A stretch of 64,000 bases of DNA from Caballeronia cordobensis (GCF_001544575.2 NZ_FCNY02000009.1:248001-312000), one strand, 5' to 3'. Positions 1-9,264 are shown, counted from the first letter of the stretch. Made by a program: numbers and translations. Notes: generated from the sequence alone by a model not told the origin.

Positions 1-330
1 CACATGGCCCGACAACGCATGCCCCGTATTGGCGATCTGCTCGGTGGCCGACTGCACCGTCGTCTCGATCGAATCGACGAAGCCGAGCAGGCGCTGGCCT
101 TCGGCGGTCAGAATGAATCCGCCGCTGCGCGACTTGTCGAACAGGAGGGTGCCGAGCGCGTCTTCGAGCGCCCGGACGCGCCGCGCGACCGTCGTGTAAT
201 CGACGCCGAGGCGCTTGGCCGCCCCGCTCGCGCGCTGCGTGCGGGCGACTTCCAGAAAGAAGCGCAGGTCGTCCCAGTTGAGGCGGCCGAGGTCGAGTTT
301 GCCGGGGCTTTGCATGGCGTTTTTTTGCAT
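1..330 (-). CDS. LysR-family transcriptional regulator, 5' part only
   Basis: The first 110 codons of a LysR-type regulator whose remainder lies beyond the left edge. The winged helix-turn-helix spans about residues 18-78 (LRFFLEVART near residue 22, then VARRVRALEDALG), as usual for the N-terminus of this family; the effector domain is missing from the window. ATG at 330 is used; an in-frame ATG at 315 would remove five residues. It is divergent from mmsA with about 178 bp between starts, the classical layout of a LysR gene and its target, so I infer, without direct evidence, that it controls the mmsAB operon. Confidence 0.85.
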   Translation of the reverse strand, partial: MQKNAMQSPGKLDLGRLNWDDLRFFLEVARTQRASGAAKRLGVDYTTVARRVRALEDALGTLLFDKSRSGGFILTAEGQRLLGFVDSIETTVQSATEQIANTGHALSGHV

Positions 331-508
331 ATCGATCGGGTGTTTTTATAGTGCCATGATGGACTTTTGCATAACTATACTCAAGCAAACGAGCCTGCCC
401 AAGCGCGGGCCGAATTTCTATAAAACGGAGACGACATGCTTTTCCCCTGCGCCGCCCGGCGTGTCTTCGTTTTTCGCCTGTCCGCAACTCATCCACAAGG
501 AGTGACTC

Positions 509-2041
509 GTGAATATCGCTGCTGAACATCCGGCGCAGAGTGCGTCCGTCCGTACGGCCAAACTGCTCATCGACGGCCAGTTGGTGGATTCGAAAACGGC
601 CGAGTGGCGCGACATCGTCAATCCGGCGACGCAGGAGGTGGTCGGCCGCGTGCCCTTCGCGACGACGGACGAAGTGAACGCCGCCGTTGCCGCAGCGCAC
701 AAGGCGTTTCAGACCTGGCGCACGACGCCGCTCGGCGTGCGCATGCGCCTCATGCTCAAGTTTCAGGATCTGGTGCGCCAGAACCAGAAGCGCATCGCTC
801 AGACGCTCACGGCCGAGCAGGGCAAGACACTTGCCGACGCCGAGGGCGACATCTTCCGCGGGCTCGAAGTCGTCGAACATGCATGCTCGATCAGCACGCT
901 GCAGCAAGGCGAGTTTTCCGAAAACGTCGCGGGCGGCGTCGATACGTACACGCTGCGTCAGCCGATCGGCGTCTGCGCGGGCATCACGCCGTTCAATTTC
1001 CCCGCGATGATTCCGCTGTGGATGTTCCCGATGGCGATCGTCTGCGGCAACACTTTCGTGCTGAAGCCATCGGAGCAGGACCCGCTTTCGACGATGGAGC
1101 TCGTCGAACTGGCGCTCGAAGCAGGCGTGCCGGCGGGCGTGCTCAACGTCGTGCACGGCGGCAAGGAGGTCGTCGACGCGATCTGCACGCATCCCGATAT
1201 CAAGGCGATTTCCTTCGTCGGCTCGACGGCCGTCGGCACGCACGTCTACAACCTCGCGAGCCAGCACGGCAAGCGCGTGCAATCGATGATGGGCGCGAAG
1301 AATCACGCCATCGTGCTGCCCGATGCGAACAAGGAGCAGACGCTCAACGCGCTCGCGGGCGCGGGCTTCGGCGCGGCGGGTCAGCGCTGCATGGCGACGT
1401 CGGTGGCGGTGTTCGTCGGCGCGTCGAAGGACTGGATTCCCGAACTGGTCGAGAAGGCGAAGACGCTCAAGGTCAACGCGGGCACGGAGCCGAACACGGA
1501 CGTCGGACCGGTCGTGTCGAAGACGGCGAAGGAACGCATTCTCGGGCTTATCGGCAAGGGCGTGGAAGAGGGCGCGACGCTCGCGCTCGATGGCCGCGGG
1601 ATCGGCGTGACGGGCTACGAGCAGGGCAACTTCATCGGCCCGACGGTCTTCACGAACGTCAACACCGACATGTCGATCTATAAGACCGAGATCTTCGGCC
1701 CGGTGCTGTGCGTGCTCGAAACCGACACGCTCGACGACGCCATCGCGCTCGTCAACCGCAATCCGATGGGCAACGGCGTGGGTCTCTTCACGCAAAGCGG
1801 CGCGGCGGCGCGCAAGTTCCAGAGCGAGATCGACATCGGACAGGTAGGCATCAACATCCCGATTCCGGTGCCGGTGCCGGCGTTCAGCTTCACGGGCTCG
1901 CGCGGCTCGAAGCTCGGCGATCTCGGGCCGTACGGCAAACAGGTCGTGCAGTTCTATACGCAGACGAAAACCGTCACCGCGCGCTGGTTCGACGACGCCA
2001 CCGTGAACGACGGCGTGAACACGACCATTTCCCTTCGCTGA
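509..2041 (+). CDS. mmsA: methylmalonate-semialdehyde dehydrogenase (CoA-acylating)
   Basis: 510 residues, the normal length for MmsA. The enzyme oxidises methylmalonate semialdehyde (from valine) or malonate semialdehyde to propionyl-CoA or acetyl-CoA with NAD+ in the cytoplasm. Visible are the aldehyde-dehydrogenase nucleotide segment with GITPFNFP near residue 162, the conserved MMGAKNHA stretch typical of MmsA rather than other ALDHs, and the catalytic cysteine C294 in GQRCMATS. Start is GTG at 509 with the ribosome site AAGGAG at 497-502. It is followed after 11 bp by mmsB, so the two form a valine/3-hydroxyisobutyrate catabolic operon, probably under the divergent LysR gene. Confidence 0.95.
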   Translation: MNIAAEHPAQSASVRTAKLLIDGQLVDSKTAEWRDIVNPATQEVVGRVPFATTDEVNAAVAAAHKAFQTWRTTPLGVRMRLMLKFQDLVRQNQKRIAQTLTAEQGKTLADAEGDIFRGLEVVEHACSISTLQQGEFSENVAGGVDTYTLRQPIGVCAGITPFNFPAMIPLWMFPMAIVCGNTFVLKPSEQDPLSTMELVELALEAGVPAGVLNVVHGGKEVVDAICTHPDIKAISFVGSTAVGTHVYNLASQHGKRVQSMMGAKNHAIVLPDANKEQTLNALAGAGFGAAGQRCMATSVAVFVGASKDWIPELVEKAKTLKVNAGTEPNTDVGPVVSKTAKERILGLIGKGVEEGATLALDGRGIGVTGYEQGNFIGPTVFTNVNTDMSIYKTEIFGPVLCVLETDTLDDAIALVNRNPMGNGVGLFTQSGAAARKFQSEIDIGQVGINIPIPVPVPAFSFTGSRGSKLGDLGPYGKQVVQFYTQTKTVTARWFDDATVNDGVNTTISLR

Positions 2042-2052
2042 GGAGGCGTCTC

Positions 2053-2946
2053 ATGCAAATCGGCTTCGTGGGTCTGGGTCACATGGGCGGTCCGATGGCC
2101 GCCAATCTGCTGAAGGCGGGCCACGCCGTGACGGCGTTCGATCTCGTGCAGGACGCGCTCGACGCGGCGAAAACGGCGGGCGCGACGCTGGCCGTGTCGC
2201 CGCGCGCGGCGGCTGAAGGCGCGGAGGTCGTCATCACCATGCTGCCAGCCGCCCAGCACGTGAAAGCGGTCTATCTCAACGATGACGGCGTGCTGGCGGG
2301 CGTCGCGAAAGGCGTGCCGCTGGTGGACAGCAGCACGATCGATCCGGCCACCGCGAAACTCATCGGCGCGGCGGCGGGCAAGCAGGGCAATCCGTTCGCG
2401 GATGCGCCGGTGTCGGGCGGCGTCGTCGGCGCGCAGGCGGGCACGCTGACCTTCATGGTCGGCGCGGACGAAGCGCTTTTTGAAACGCTGCGTCCCGTGC
2501 TGGCCGGCATGGGCAAAAATATGGTGCGCTGCGGCGAGACCGGCACGGGTCAGATCGCGAAGATCTGCAACAACCTGCTGCTCGGGATTTCCATGATCGG
2601 CGTCGCCGAAGCGATGAAGCTCGGGGAAACGCTCGGCATCGATCCGACGAAACTGGCGAGCATCGTCAATACATCGACGGGGCGTTGCTGGAGTTCGGAT
2701 ACGTGTAATCCCTATCCGGGCATCGTCGAAACGGCGCCCGCGTCGCGCGGTTATTCGGGCGGCTTCGGCGCGGATCTCATGTTGAAGGACCTGGGCCTCG
2801 CCGTCGATGCCGCGCGCGGCGCGAAGCAGCCGGTCTTCATGGGCGCGCTGGCACAACAGTTGTATCAGTCGATGAGCCAGCAGGGACTCGGCGGATTGGA
2901 TTTTTCGGGCATCATCAAGCTATACGCAAAGCAACAAATCGAGTAA
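2053..2946 (+). CDS. mmsB: 3-hydroxyisobutyrate dehydrogenase
   Basis: 297 residues. Oxidises 3-hydroxyisobutyrate to methylmalonate semialdehyde with NAD+, the step before MmsA in valine breakdown. The Rossmann motif GLGHMG is at residues 7-12; the beta-hydroxyacid dehydrogenase signature DAPVSGGVVGAQAGT lies near residue 120 and the catalytic lysine is in GQIAKICNN near residue 173. ATG at 2053 follows AGGAGG at 2041-2046, directly after the mmsA stop, so the genes are translationally close. A 28-bp perfect palindrome lies 21 bp downstream. Confidence 0.95.
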   Translation: MQIGFVGLGHMGGPMAANLLKAGHAVTAFDLVQDALDAAKTAGATLAVSPRAAAEGAEVVITMLPAAQHVKAVYLNDDGVLAGVAKGVPLVDSSTIDPATAKLIGAAAGKQGNPFADAPVSGGVVGAQAGTLTFMVGADEALFETLRPVLAGMGKNMVRCGETGTGQIAKICNNLLLGISMIGVAEAMKLGETLGIDPTKLASIVNTSTGRCWSSDTCNPYPGIVETAPASRGYSGGFGADLMLKDLGLAVDAARGAKQPVFMGALAQQLYQSMSQQGLGGLDFSGIIKLYAKQQIE

Positions 2947-2967
2947 AAGTGAATCAAAGAAGTAAAT

Positions 2968-2995
2968 GATCTGGCACGCACGTGCGTGCCAGATC
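2968..2995. terminator. 28-bp perfect palindrome after mmsB
   Basis: A palindrome with two 14-bp arms (GATCTGGCACGCAC and its complement) and no loop bases, lying 21 bp beyond the mmsB stop. In RNA it would give a long GC-rich hairpin, consistent with the 3' end of the mmsAB transcript, but no clear U-tract follows. It could instead be a protein-binding site. Confidence 0.5.
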
Positions 2996-3213
2996 GGCTT
3001 CAATAAATAACGGCTTTATTCAGTTGCACTGCACAACGCATCGCGCAAAAGCATACTGGGCGCGATCATCGGGAATACGATGATTCGCTTTCCAAAAAAA
3101 TGTCCTATTCTGAAAGCACGACGCCCGTATGCCGTTCGAGTCGAACGCTCCGGTTGCGCCACGGTGCTGGTAGAACGCCCGTCGTTTTCGGGCAATCAGA
3201 TGAGGAGTACGCG

Positions 3214-3570
3214 ATGCAAGTAACACGACACTTCAATATGGAATTGCGGCACGCCACGGTGCCGACTTATGTAGCCAGCTATTTCTTTCCGTTGCTGCTA
3301 TTGGCATACGAAGTCTGGCGTGTAGGGTCCTGGGTGGCGGTAAACGGCTTCAACTTCATGAACTTCAACTCGATGGGTTACGAGTTCGCGTTGATGATTG
3401 CCGTGTTCTGCATGCAGATCATCGTGGAAATCGCGTTCCTCGCGGGCGCCGTGCTGACGAAGCATAAAGACGTCGGGCATCGGGTGGCCAATTTGTTGCT
3501 CGGTCTTTTCTGCTCGATGGTCGTGCTCGGTTTCGACCTTGCGCTGCAATATGGCCTGAGCGGAACTTAA
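3214..3570 (+). CDS. small integral membrane protein, unknown function
   Basis: 118 residues with three hydrophobic stretches long enough to cross the membrane: around residues 20-37 (VASYFFPLLLLAYEVW), 57-80 (FALMIAVFCMQIIVEIAFL) and 90-112 (LLLGLFCSMVVLGFDLAL). No signal peptide cleavage site or catalytic motif is evident and I do not recognise the family. ATG at 3214 is preceded by GAGGAG at 3202-3207; an upstream in-frame start at 3100 would add a basic, unlikely leader. It is a monocistronic unit closed by a strong terminator at 3605. Confidence 0.75.
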   Translation: MQVTRHFNMELRHATVPTYVASYFFPLLLLAYEVWRVGSWVAVNGFNFMNFNSMGYEFALMIAVFCMQIIVEIAFLAGAVLTKHKDVGHRVANLLLGLFCSMVVLGFDLALQYGLSGT

Positions 3571-3604
3571 TAGGGCAATACCTGATTCGTCTTAGTAAAA
3601 AATC

Positions 3605-3636
3605 AACGCCGGCTGATTATCAGCCGGCGTTTTTAT
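3605..3636. terminator. bidirectional intrinsic terminator
   Basis: A perfect 12-bp stem (3605-3616 with 3620-3631) around a TTA loop. It is followed by T residues on the plus strand, and preceded by a run of A (3597-3602) that becomes a U-tract on the minus strand. It therefore ends both the rightward membrane-protein gene and the leftward operon that finishes at 3662. Confidence 0.9.
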
Positions 3637-3661
3637 TTGTGCATTGCAACTTGAAGCCGAT

Positions 3662-5098
3662 TTAACAACCCGCCGCGCTTGGCAGCGACGGCGGCGTTTC
3701 CGAACGTTCCTCATAGCATTTTCTGTCCGCATCCTTCAATGCGCTGCGCAGGCCTTCTTCAACCACCGGGTGATAAAAAGGCAGCTTGAGCGCTTCATCC
3801 AGCGTCAGTTCGAGTTGCAGCGCCCACGCGAGCAGATGACCCAGATGTTCCATCGCCGGGCCGCAGCCTTGCGCGCCGCGCAGCTTGCCGGTTTTCGCGT
3901 CGGCATAAACATGCAGCAGGCCGCGATTCTGCCGCATCACGCGGCTTCGGCCCTGGTTCTCGAACGATGCCTCTCCGGTCACGGTCATCTGCTTGTCGAG
4001 CTTGTCGTAAGACGCGCCGACGATCGCCACCTGCGGCTCGCTGAACACGAGCGAAAACGGCACCTTGCGTTTGACCGCCCGCACGTCGGGAAAGCGCGCG
4101 GCGTTGTCGCCGGCCAGTTTGCCCTCGTCGGCGGCGTCGTGAAGCCACGGACGCGTACCGTCGCAATCGCCCGCGACGAAGATCGCGCTCTTGCCGCATT
4201 GCATCGTGGTTTCGTCGAATCGCGGCACGCCTTTTTCGTTCAGGTCGATGCCCGCATTTTCCAGCGCAAGCGGCTTGAGGTTCGGCGCGCGGCCCGTCGC
4301 GGCGAGAACCAGATCGAACGACTCGGCGCGCGTTTCGCCCTCGGCGGAGGCAAAGCGCAGGAACGGCTTGCCGTCGCGCAGGGACATCTCGTCGAGCTTC
4401 GCGTCGGCATCGAGGTGGAATTCGTCGGCGAGCGCGGCGACGAGTGCATCGCGCACGGGCTTGTCGCTGAGCGCCGCCACGTGGCCGCTCTTGCCGAACA
4501 TGAAAATCTCGACGCCCAGACGCGCGAGCGCCTGCCCGAGTTCAAGCGCGATCGGCCCCGCGCCGAACACGGCGATGCGCTTGGGCAGCGTGCGCAGTTC
4601 GAACAGATCGTCGCTCGTGATGAGCGTGTCGCCGAACACTTTCAGCTCGTCGGGCACGGTGGGCGCAGCGCCCGTCGCGATCACGATGCGCTTCGCCGCC
4701 ACGCGCGTATGGTCGCCGACGGCCAGGCGCGTCGGCGATTCGAAGCGCGCCTGGCCGCGCAACAGCGAACCGTCCGGCAGCGCATCGATTTCGGCGAGCA
4801 CACTCTTGACGAAGCTGTCCCGCTCGCGGCGCACATAGTCGAGCACGCGCGCATGGTCGGCGTCGAGCTCATGCGTGCCTTCGATGCCGCGCGGCGCGAG
4901 CGCTTGCGCATCGTGCAGGCCATTGGCCGCCGCGAGCAGCAGCTTGGACGGCATGCAGCCGACGCGCGCGCAGGTCGTGCCGAACTCGCCGCTCTCGATC
5001 AGCACCGCGCTCACGCCCGCGAGCCGCGCCGCGCGAAACGCGGCCATGCCGGCCGTGCCCGCGCCGATCACGGCGACGTCCACTTCAATTTCGTTCAT
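3662..5098 (-). CDS. dihydrolipoamide dehydrogenase-like flavoprotein disulfide reductase
   Basis: 478 residues, class I pyridine nucleotide-disulfide oxidoreductase. FAD motif GAGTAG at 12-17, redox-active disulfide C43/C48 in TTCARVGCMPSK, NAD(P) motif GAGPIALELG near residue 180, second FAD motif FVAGDCDG near 310, and the C-terminal dimerisation domain with YHPVVEEG supplying the His-Glu pair. The family usually regenerates lipoamide in 2-oxoacid dehydrogenase complexes, but no E1 or E2 gene is nearby, so the true disulfide substrate is open (mycothiol- or glutathione-type reductases share the fold). It is the last gene of a leftward unit with glgC, glgA and an SDR gene; the gap to the SDR gene is 34 bp. 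Confidence 0.85.
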   Translation of the reverse strand: MNEIEVDVAVIGAGTAGMAAFRAARLAGVSAVLIESGEFGTTCARVGCMPSKLLLAAANGLHDAQALAPRGIEGTHELDADHARVLDYVRRERDSFVKSVLAEIDALPDGSLLRGQARFESPTRLAVGDHTRVAAKRIVIATGAAPTVPDELKVFGDTLITSDDLFELRTLPKRIAVFGAGPIALELGQALARLGVEIFMFGKSGHVAALSDKPVRDALVAALADEFHLDADAKLDEMSLRDGKPFLRFASAEGETRAESFDLVLAATGRAPNLKPLALENAGIDLNEKGVPRFDETTMQCGKSAIFVAGDCDGTRPWLHDAADEGKLAGDNAARFPDVRAVKRKVPFSLVFSEPQVAIVGASYDKLDKQMTVTGEASFENQGRSRVMRQNRGLLHVYADAKTGKLRGAQGCGPAMEHLGHLLAWALQLELTLDEALKLPFYHPVVEEGLRSALKDADRKCYEERSETPPSLPSAAGC

Positions 5099-5132
5099 CG
5101 CGTTTCCCGTCGTTTCATCGTCGATGCGTGCT

Positions 5133-5933
5133 TCAGCCGTTGTCCGCGAATCCCGGATAGAGCGTCATGCCGCCATCGACGAAAAGCGTCGTGCCGACGA
5201 CGTAATCGCTCTCGTCGGACGCGAGCCAGACAGCCGCACGGCCGATATCCTCGACCTCGCCGACGCGCCCGTACGGAATCAGCGTCAGCAGCTTGTCGAG
5301 CTTCTCCGGTGTGTTCCAGACGTCCGCGTTGATCGGCGTGCGGATCGCGCCGGGTGCGATGCCGTTGACGCGGATGCGCTGCGGCGCGACTTCCTGCGCG
5401 AGCGTTTTCATCATCATCTGGATGCCGCCTTTGGACGCCGCGTAGTTCGCATGCCCCGCCCACGGAATGACTTCGTGGACCGAGCTCATGCAGATGATCT
5501 TGCCGAGCGCTTTCGACACGTCGCGCATGCCGCGCCGCTCGAACTCGCGCACCGCGCGCTGCGCCGTGAGAAATTGCCCGGTGAGATTGGTTTCGATGAC
5601 AGTCTTCCAGTCGGCGAGCGTGAGCGCGGTGAATTTTGCGTCCTTCTGCAAACCCGAATTCGCGATGACGATATCCACCGTGCCCCAGCGTTTCACGACG
5701 GCATCGAACATGGCATCGACTTGCGCTTCCTCGGCGACGTCCGCGCCCACGGCGATCGCCTCGCCGCCTTTCGCGGTAATCGCAGCGGCGAGTTTCTCGG
5801 CGGGTTCCGCGTGCGCGTGATAGTTGATGGCGACGTGCGCGCCCGCATCGGCAAGCGCGATCGCGACGCCCGTGCCGATGCCCGAACTCGCGCCCGTCAC
5901 GAGCGCGATCTGGCCTGCCAGGGGTTTATGCAT
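5133..5933 (-). CDS. SDR-family dehydrogenase, glucose 1-dehydrogenase-like
   Basis: 266 residues, classical short-chain dehydrogenase/reductase. Cofactor motif TGASSGIG at residues 13-20, NSGL near residue 95, catalytic Ser in MSSVHEV and the YxxxK pair in NYAASKGG. The overall pattern, including PINADVWNTPEK near residue 200, resembles bacterial glucose 1-dehydrogenases, which oxidise D-glucose to gluconolactone. I chose ATG at 5933; a TTG at 5957 has no ribosome site. It sits 57 bp after glgA, so a role in glucose or glycogen turnover fits but is inferred from context. Confidence 0.85.
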   Translation of the reverse strand: MHKPLAGQIALVTGASSGIGTGVAIALADAGAHVAINYHAHAEPAEKLAAAITAKGGEAIAVGADVAEEAQVDAMFDAVVKRWGTVDIVIANSGLQKDAKFTALTLADWKTVIETNLTGQFLTAQRAVREFERRGMRDVSKALGKIICMSSVHEVIPWAGHANYAASKGGIQMMMKTLAQEVAPQRIRVNGIAPGAIRTPINADVWNTPEKLDKLLTLIPYGRVGEVEDIGRAAVWLASDESDYVVGTTLFVDGGMTLYPGFADNG

Positions 5934-5990
5934 GTGCGTGTCCGTCTGAAGGTCCAACGGGCGCGCCGCAAGATGCGCGCCCGGCGGCGC

Positions 5991-7457
5991 TCACGCGTCC
6001 AGCAAGCCCTGATACACCTCCGCGTACTGAAGCGCCGCCGCTTCCCAGCCGAAGTTCTGCCCCATCGCGCGTTTGACGACCGCTTTCCAGTCCGTGCGCC
6101 GCGCCTTCAGCGCGAACGCGCGCCGAATCGCGCCGACGATGCCCGCACGGTCGAAGCTGTCGAAGACGAAGCCGGTCGCGAGATCGTCGGCGAGATTTTC
6201 GAGGGAGGAATCGACGACGGTATCCGCGAGCCCGCCCACGCGATGCACGAGCGGCAGCGAGCCGTAGGCAAGCGCGTAGAGCTGCGTGAGACCGCACGGC
6301 TCGAAGCGCGACGGCACCATCACGACGTCGCTGCCCGCGATGATCGAATGCGACAGCGTCTCATCGAAGCCGAGCTCGACCGCGACCGCGCCCGGATGTG
6401 CCGCCGCCGCGTTCTTCATGCCGGTTTCGAGCGCCGGGTCGCCGGTGCCGAGCACGGCGAGCTGGCCGCCGCGCTGCACGATGTCCGGCACGGCCGAGAG
6501 CAGCAGATCGAGACCCTTCTGCTCGGTCAGCCGGCTGACGACGCCGAAGAGCAGGGCGTCGTCGTCCTTCGCGAGGCCCATGCGCTCCTGCAGCGCCGCC
6601 TTGCACTTCGACTTGCCCGAGGCCGGTTTCGCCGCCGTGTATTTCGACGCGATGGATTCGTCGACGGCCGGGCTCCATATCGAATAATCGACGCCGTTCA
6701 GAATGCCGGCGATATCGTGCGTGCGCGTCTGCAACAAGCCGTGCAGACCCGCGCCGTGCGCCTGCGTCTGGATTTCGCGCGCGTAGGTCGGGCTCACGGT
6801 CGTGATGCGGTCGGCGTAATAGAGGCCCGCCTTAAGGAAGGAGACGTGACCGTAGAACTCCAGGCCTTCCACCGCGTAGAAGTCGGCGGGAAGCTGGAGC
6901 AGGCCGAAGTCCGCCGCCGGGAACGTGCCCTGATACGCGAGGTTGTGCACGGTCATCACGCTCGCCACGCGCGGCGCGCCGCTGCGTTGGAACGCGCGCA
7001 GGTAGGCGGGCGCGAGTCCCGCGTGCCAGTCGTGCGCGTGCACGATATGCGGCTTCCATGCCGGATCGGCGCCCGTCGCGATACGCGCCGCCGCCCAGCC
7101 GAGCAGCGCGAAGCGGCGGTCGTTGTCGGCATACGGATGATTCGCCGCATCCATGTACGGATTGCCCGGACGGTCGTAGAACCGGTCCGCGCGCACCACG
7201 TAGACGATCACGCCGTGCGGCTTCAGCACGCCGCGCTCCAGCCGCACGTTGCCCGCGCCGAACGCGCCGCCCAGATCGGCGACGGGTTCGAGGTCCGCGA
7301 GCCCCGCGAGCACCGCCGGGAAGCCCGGCAACACGACGCGCGCATGCGTGCCCAGTTGCGATTGCGCCGGCGGCAGCGCGCCGACCACATCGGCGAGGCC
7401 GCCGGTCTTCAGCAGCGGATACATTTCTGCTGCGGCATGCAGCACGCAAACGGTCAT
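5991..7457 (-). CDS. glgA: glycogen synthase (ADP-glucose starch/glycogen glucosyltransferase)
   Basis: 488 residues, glycosyltransferase family 5. Transfers glucose from ADP-glucose to the non-reducing end of an alpha-1,4-glucan. The N-terminal ADP-glucose loop KTGGL is at residues 17-21, the HAHDWHAGL motif near 143, and the C-terminal GT-B domain carries SRLTEQKGLDLL near 310 and the acidic EPCGLTQLYALAYGS segment near 390. ATG at 7457 has CAGGAG a few bases upstream. It lies 39 bp after glgC, which makes its substrate, so both act in one operon; no branching enzyme (glgB) is seen in the window. Confidence 0.95.
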   Translation of the reverse strand: MTVCVLHAAAEMYPLLKTGGLADVVGALPPAQSQLGTHARVVLPGFPAVLAGLADLEPVADLGGAFGAGNVRLERGVLKPHGVIVYVVRADRFYDRPGNPYMDAANHPYADNDRRFALLGWAAARIATGADPAWKPHIVHAHDWHAGLAPAYLRAFQRSGAPRVASVMTVHNLAYQGTFPAADFGLLQLPADFYAVEGLEFYGHVSFLKAGLYYADRITTVSPTYAREIQTQAHGAGLHGLLQTRTHDIAGILNGVDYSIWSPAVDESIASKYTAAKPASGKSKCKAALQERMGLAKDDDALLFGVVSRLTEQKGLDLLLSAVPDIVQRGGQLAVLGTGDPALETGMKNAAAAHPGAVAVELGFDETLSHSIIAGSDVVMVPSRFEPCGLTQLYALAYGSLPLVHRVGGLADTVVDSSLENLADDLATGFVFDSFDRAGIVGAIRRAFALKARRTDWKAVVKRAMGQNFGWEAAALQYAEVYQGLLDA

Positions 7458-7496
7458 CGGCGCTCCTGTCGATTCGGTTCGTTTCGTCGCGTCCGG

Positions 7497-8771
7497 CTAG
7501 CGCTGCGAGAGCCGCGCCAGCGCATCGCGCGTGATCAGCGTGACGCCGGATTCGGTGCGGAAGAAGCGCGCGGCGTCGTCGTCCGGATCCTCGCCGACCA
7601 CGAGACCTTCCGGCACCGTGCAGCCCCGGTCGATCACGACCTTCTGCAGGCGGCAACTCGGCCCCACGGTCACTTGCGGCAACAAGACTGCCTCATTGAT
7701 GTTACAGAACGAGTGCACCCGCACCGCCGACGAAAACACCGACTTCGACACCTGCGATCCCGAGATCACGCAGCCGCCGCACACGAGCAGATTCGTGATC
7801 GCGCCTTGCTGGCCGTTCAGGTCGCGCACGAACTTGCCGGGCGGCAGTTGCTCCTGATTCGTCCAGATCGGCCATTTGCGGTCATACAAATCGAGTTCCG
7901 GGATCGTCGAGGCGAGGTCGAGGTTGGCCTCCCAGTACGCGTCGACGGTGCCGACGTCGCGCCAGTACGCGGGCGCGTCCGGATCGCTGCTGGAGGTCAC
8001 GCACGACATGCCGAACGGATGCGCGATCGCCTTGCCCGTGGTCACGACGCGCGGAATGATGTCCTTGCCGAAATCGTGATCCGTGTTCGACGTCTCGATG
8101 TTCTCCTGCAGCATGTCGTAGAGATACTTCGCGCTGAACACGTAGATGCCCATGCTCGCAAGCGCGACGTCGGGCTTGCCGGGCATGGCGGGCGGATCGG
8201 CGGGCTTTTCGAGGAAATCGGTGACGCGGCGGTTTTCATCGACATGCATCACGCCGAATGCGACCGCGTCCATGCGCGGCACCTCGATGCAGCCGACCGT
8301 GCAGTCCGCGCCGCTCTCCACATGGTCGAGCACCATGCGCGTGTAGTCCATCTTGTAGATGTGATCGCCCGCCAGCACGATGACGAACTCCGGCCCGATG
8401 GAGCGCACGATATCGAGGTTCTGATACACGGCGTCAGCGGTGCCGCGATACCAGCTCGAATCGACGCGCTGCTGGGCCGGCCAGATATCGATGAACTCGT
8501 TGAACTCGCCGCGCAGAAAACCCCAGCCGCGCTGCAGATGGCGGATGAGCGAATGCGCCTTGTATTGCGTGACGACGGCGATGCGGCGGATGCCGGAATT
8601 GAGGCAGTTGGACAGCGCGAAATCGATGATGCGGTACTTGCCGCCGAAATGCACGGCGGGCTTCACGCGCTTGTCGGTGAGCGGCCCGAGACGCGTGCCG
8701 CGCCCGCCGGCAAGGACGATTGCGAGGGTCGACTTCTGCAAATCGGTGCGATTCTTAGACAGCGTCTCCAT
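7497..8771 (-). CDS. glgC: glucose-1-phosphate adenylyltransferase (ADP-glucose pyrophosphorylase)
   Basis: 424 residues, close to the 431 of E. coli GlgC. Makes ADP-glucose and PPi from glucose 1-phosphate and ATP, the committed step of glycogen synthesis. The pyrophosphorylase signature AGGRGTRLGPLT lies near residue 22, with KPAVHFGGKYR after it, and the C-terminal left-handed beta-helix begins near residue 300. ATG at 8771 is preceded by AGGAGG; longer forms upstream lack any family similarity. First gene of the leftward glgC-glgA-SDR-reductase unit. Confidence 0.95.
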   Translation of the reverse strand: METLSKNRTDLQKSTLAIVLAGGRGTRLGPLTDKRVKPAVHFGGKYRIIDFALSNCLNSGIRRIAVVTQYKAHSLIRHLQRGWGFLRGEFNEFIDIWPAQQRVDSSWYRGTADAVYQNLDIVRSIGPEFVIVLAGDHIYKMDYTRMVLDHVESGADCTVGCIEVPRMDAVAFGVMHVDENRRVTDFLEKPADPPAMPGKPDVALASMGIYVFSAKYLYDMLQENIETSNTDHDFGKDIIPRVVTTGKAIAHPFGMSCVTSSSDPDAPAYWRDVGTVDAYWEANLDLASTIPELDLYDRKWPIWTNQEQLPPGKFVRDLNGQQGAITNLLVCGGCVISGSQVSKSVFSSAVRVHSFCNINEAVLLPQVTVGPSCRLQKVVIDRGCTVPEGLVVGEDPDDDAARFFRTESGVTLITRDALARLSQR

Positions 8772-9264
8772 GTCAGCCTCCTGATTTGACCTGCGACTAT
8801 TGATGTATTGCCGTGTGTTCGTCCTCGTATGCTTTTCGATGTGGCCGCCGCGCAGCCGTTGCAGCATTATCCGGCGCGCGTTCGGATTCGTGTGCCGGAG
8901 TTCGCGATTTTTTCGCTGAGCGCAGCGCGCCGGTTTATGCGGTGCGGTTCGAGCAAGGCGCGTGCCGAACGCGCACGGGCGTGCTGTGCGCCGCGTCCGG
9001 CCCGCCGATGTGTTGCAGCCGCGCGACCGTTTGGGCTTCTGATCGATCGCGCCGCTCGACAAAGCGCGTTCGCTCAATTTATAACGAGACGCCATGCCGC
9101 AGTGCGTCGAGGCGCGGCACAATACGATGCATGCGATGCCCGACGCCGCTTTACGCGCGGCGCCTGCGGGCGTGGTATCCGAAGCCGCCGTCGCGCTGCG
9201 CTGCACGACGCCGGCGCGACAAACGTTTCACCTGACCGGACACGATCAATCGGGAAAGCAGAAC
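8772..9264. other. glgC-pdxY divergent intergenic region
   Basis: 493 bp without a supported gene. It separates divergent glgC and pdxY and so should hold both promoters. A minus-strand TATAAA-like -10 element lies in the AT-rich patch at about 9077-9085, but I could not pair it with a good -35. No terminator, repeat or RNA gene was recognised. Confidence 0.5.

Noticed and set aside
3644..8789. Long plus-strand open frames across the glycogen operon
   Set aside because: Antisense shadows of glgC, glgA, the SDR and the reductase, caused by high GC; composition is arginine/histidine-rich and no family is recognisable.
9094..9264. Longer N-terminus for PdxY
   Set aside because: Upstream in-frame residues do not resemble pyridoxal kinase, whose conserved start coincides with the ATG at 9265.
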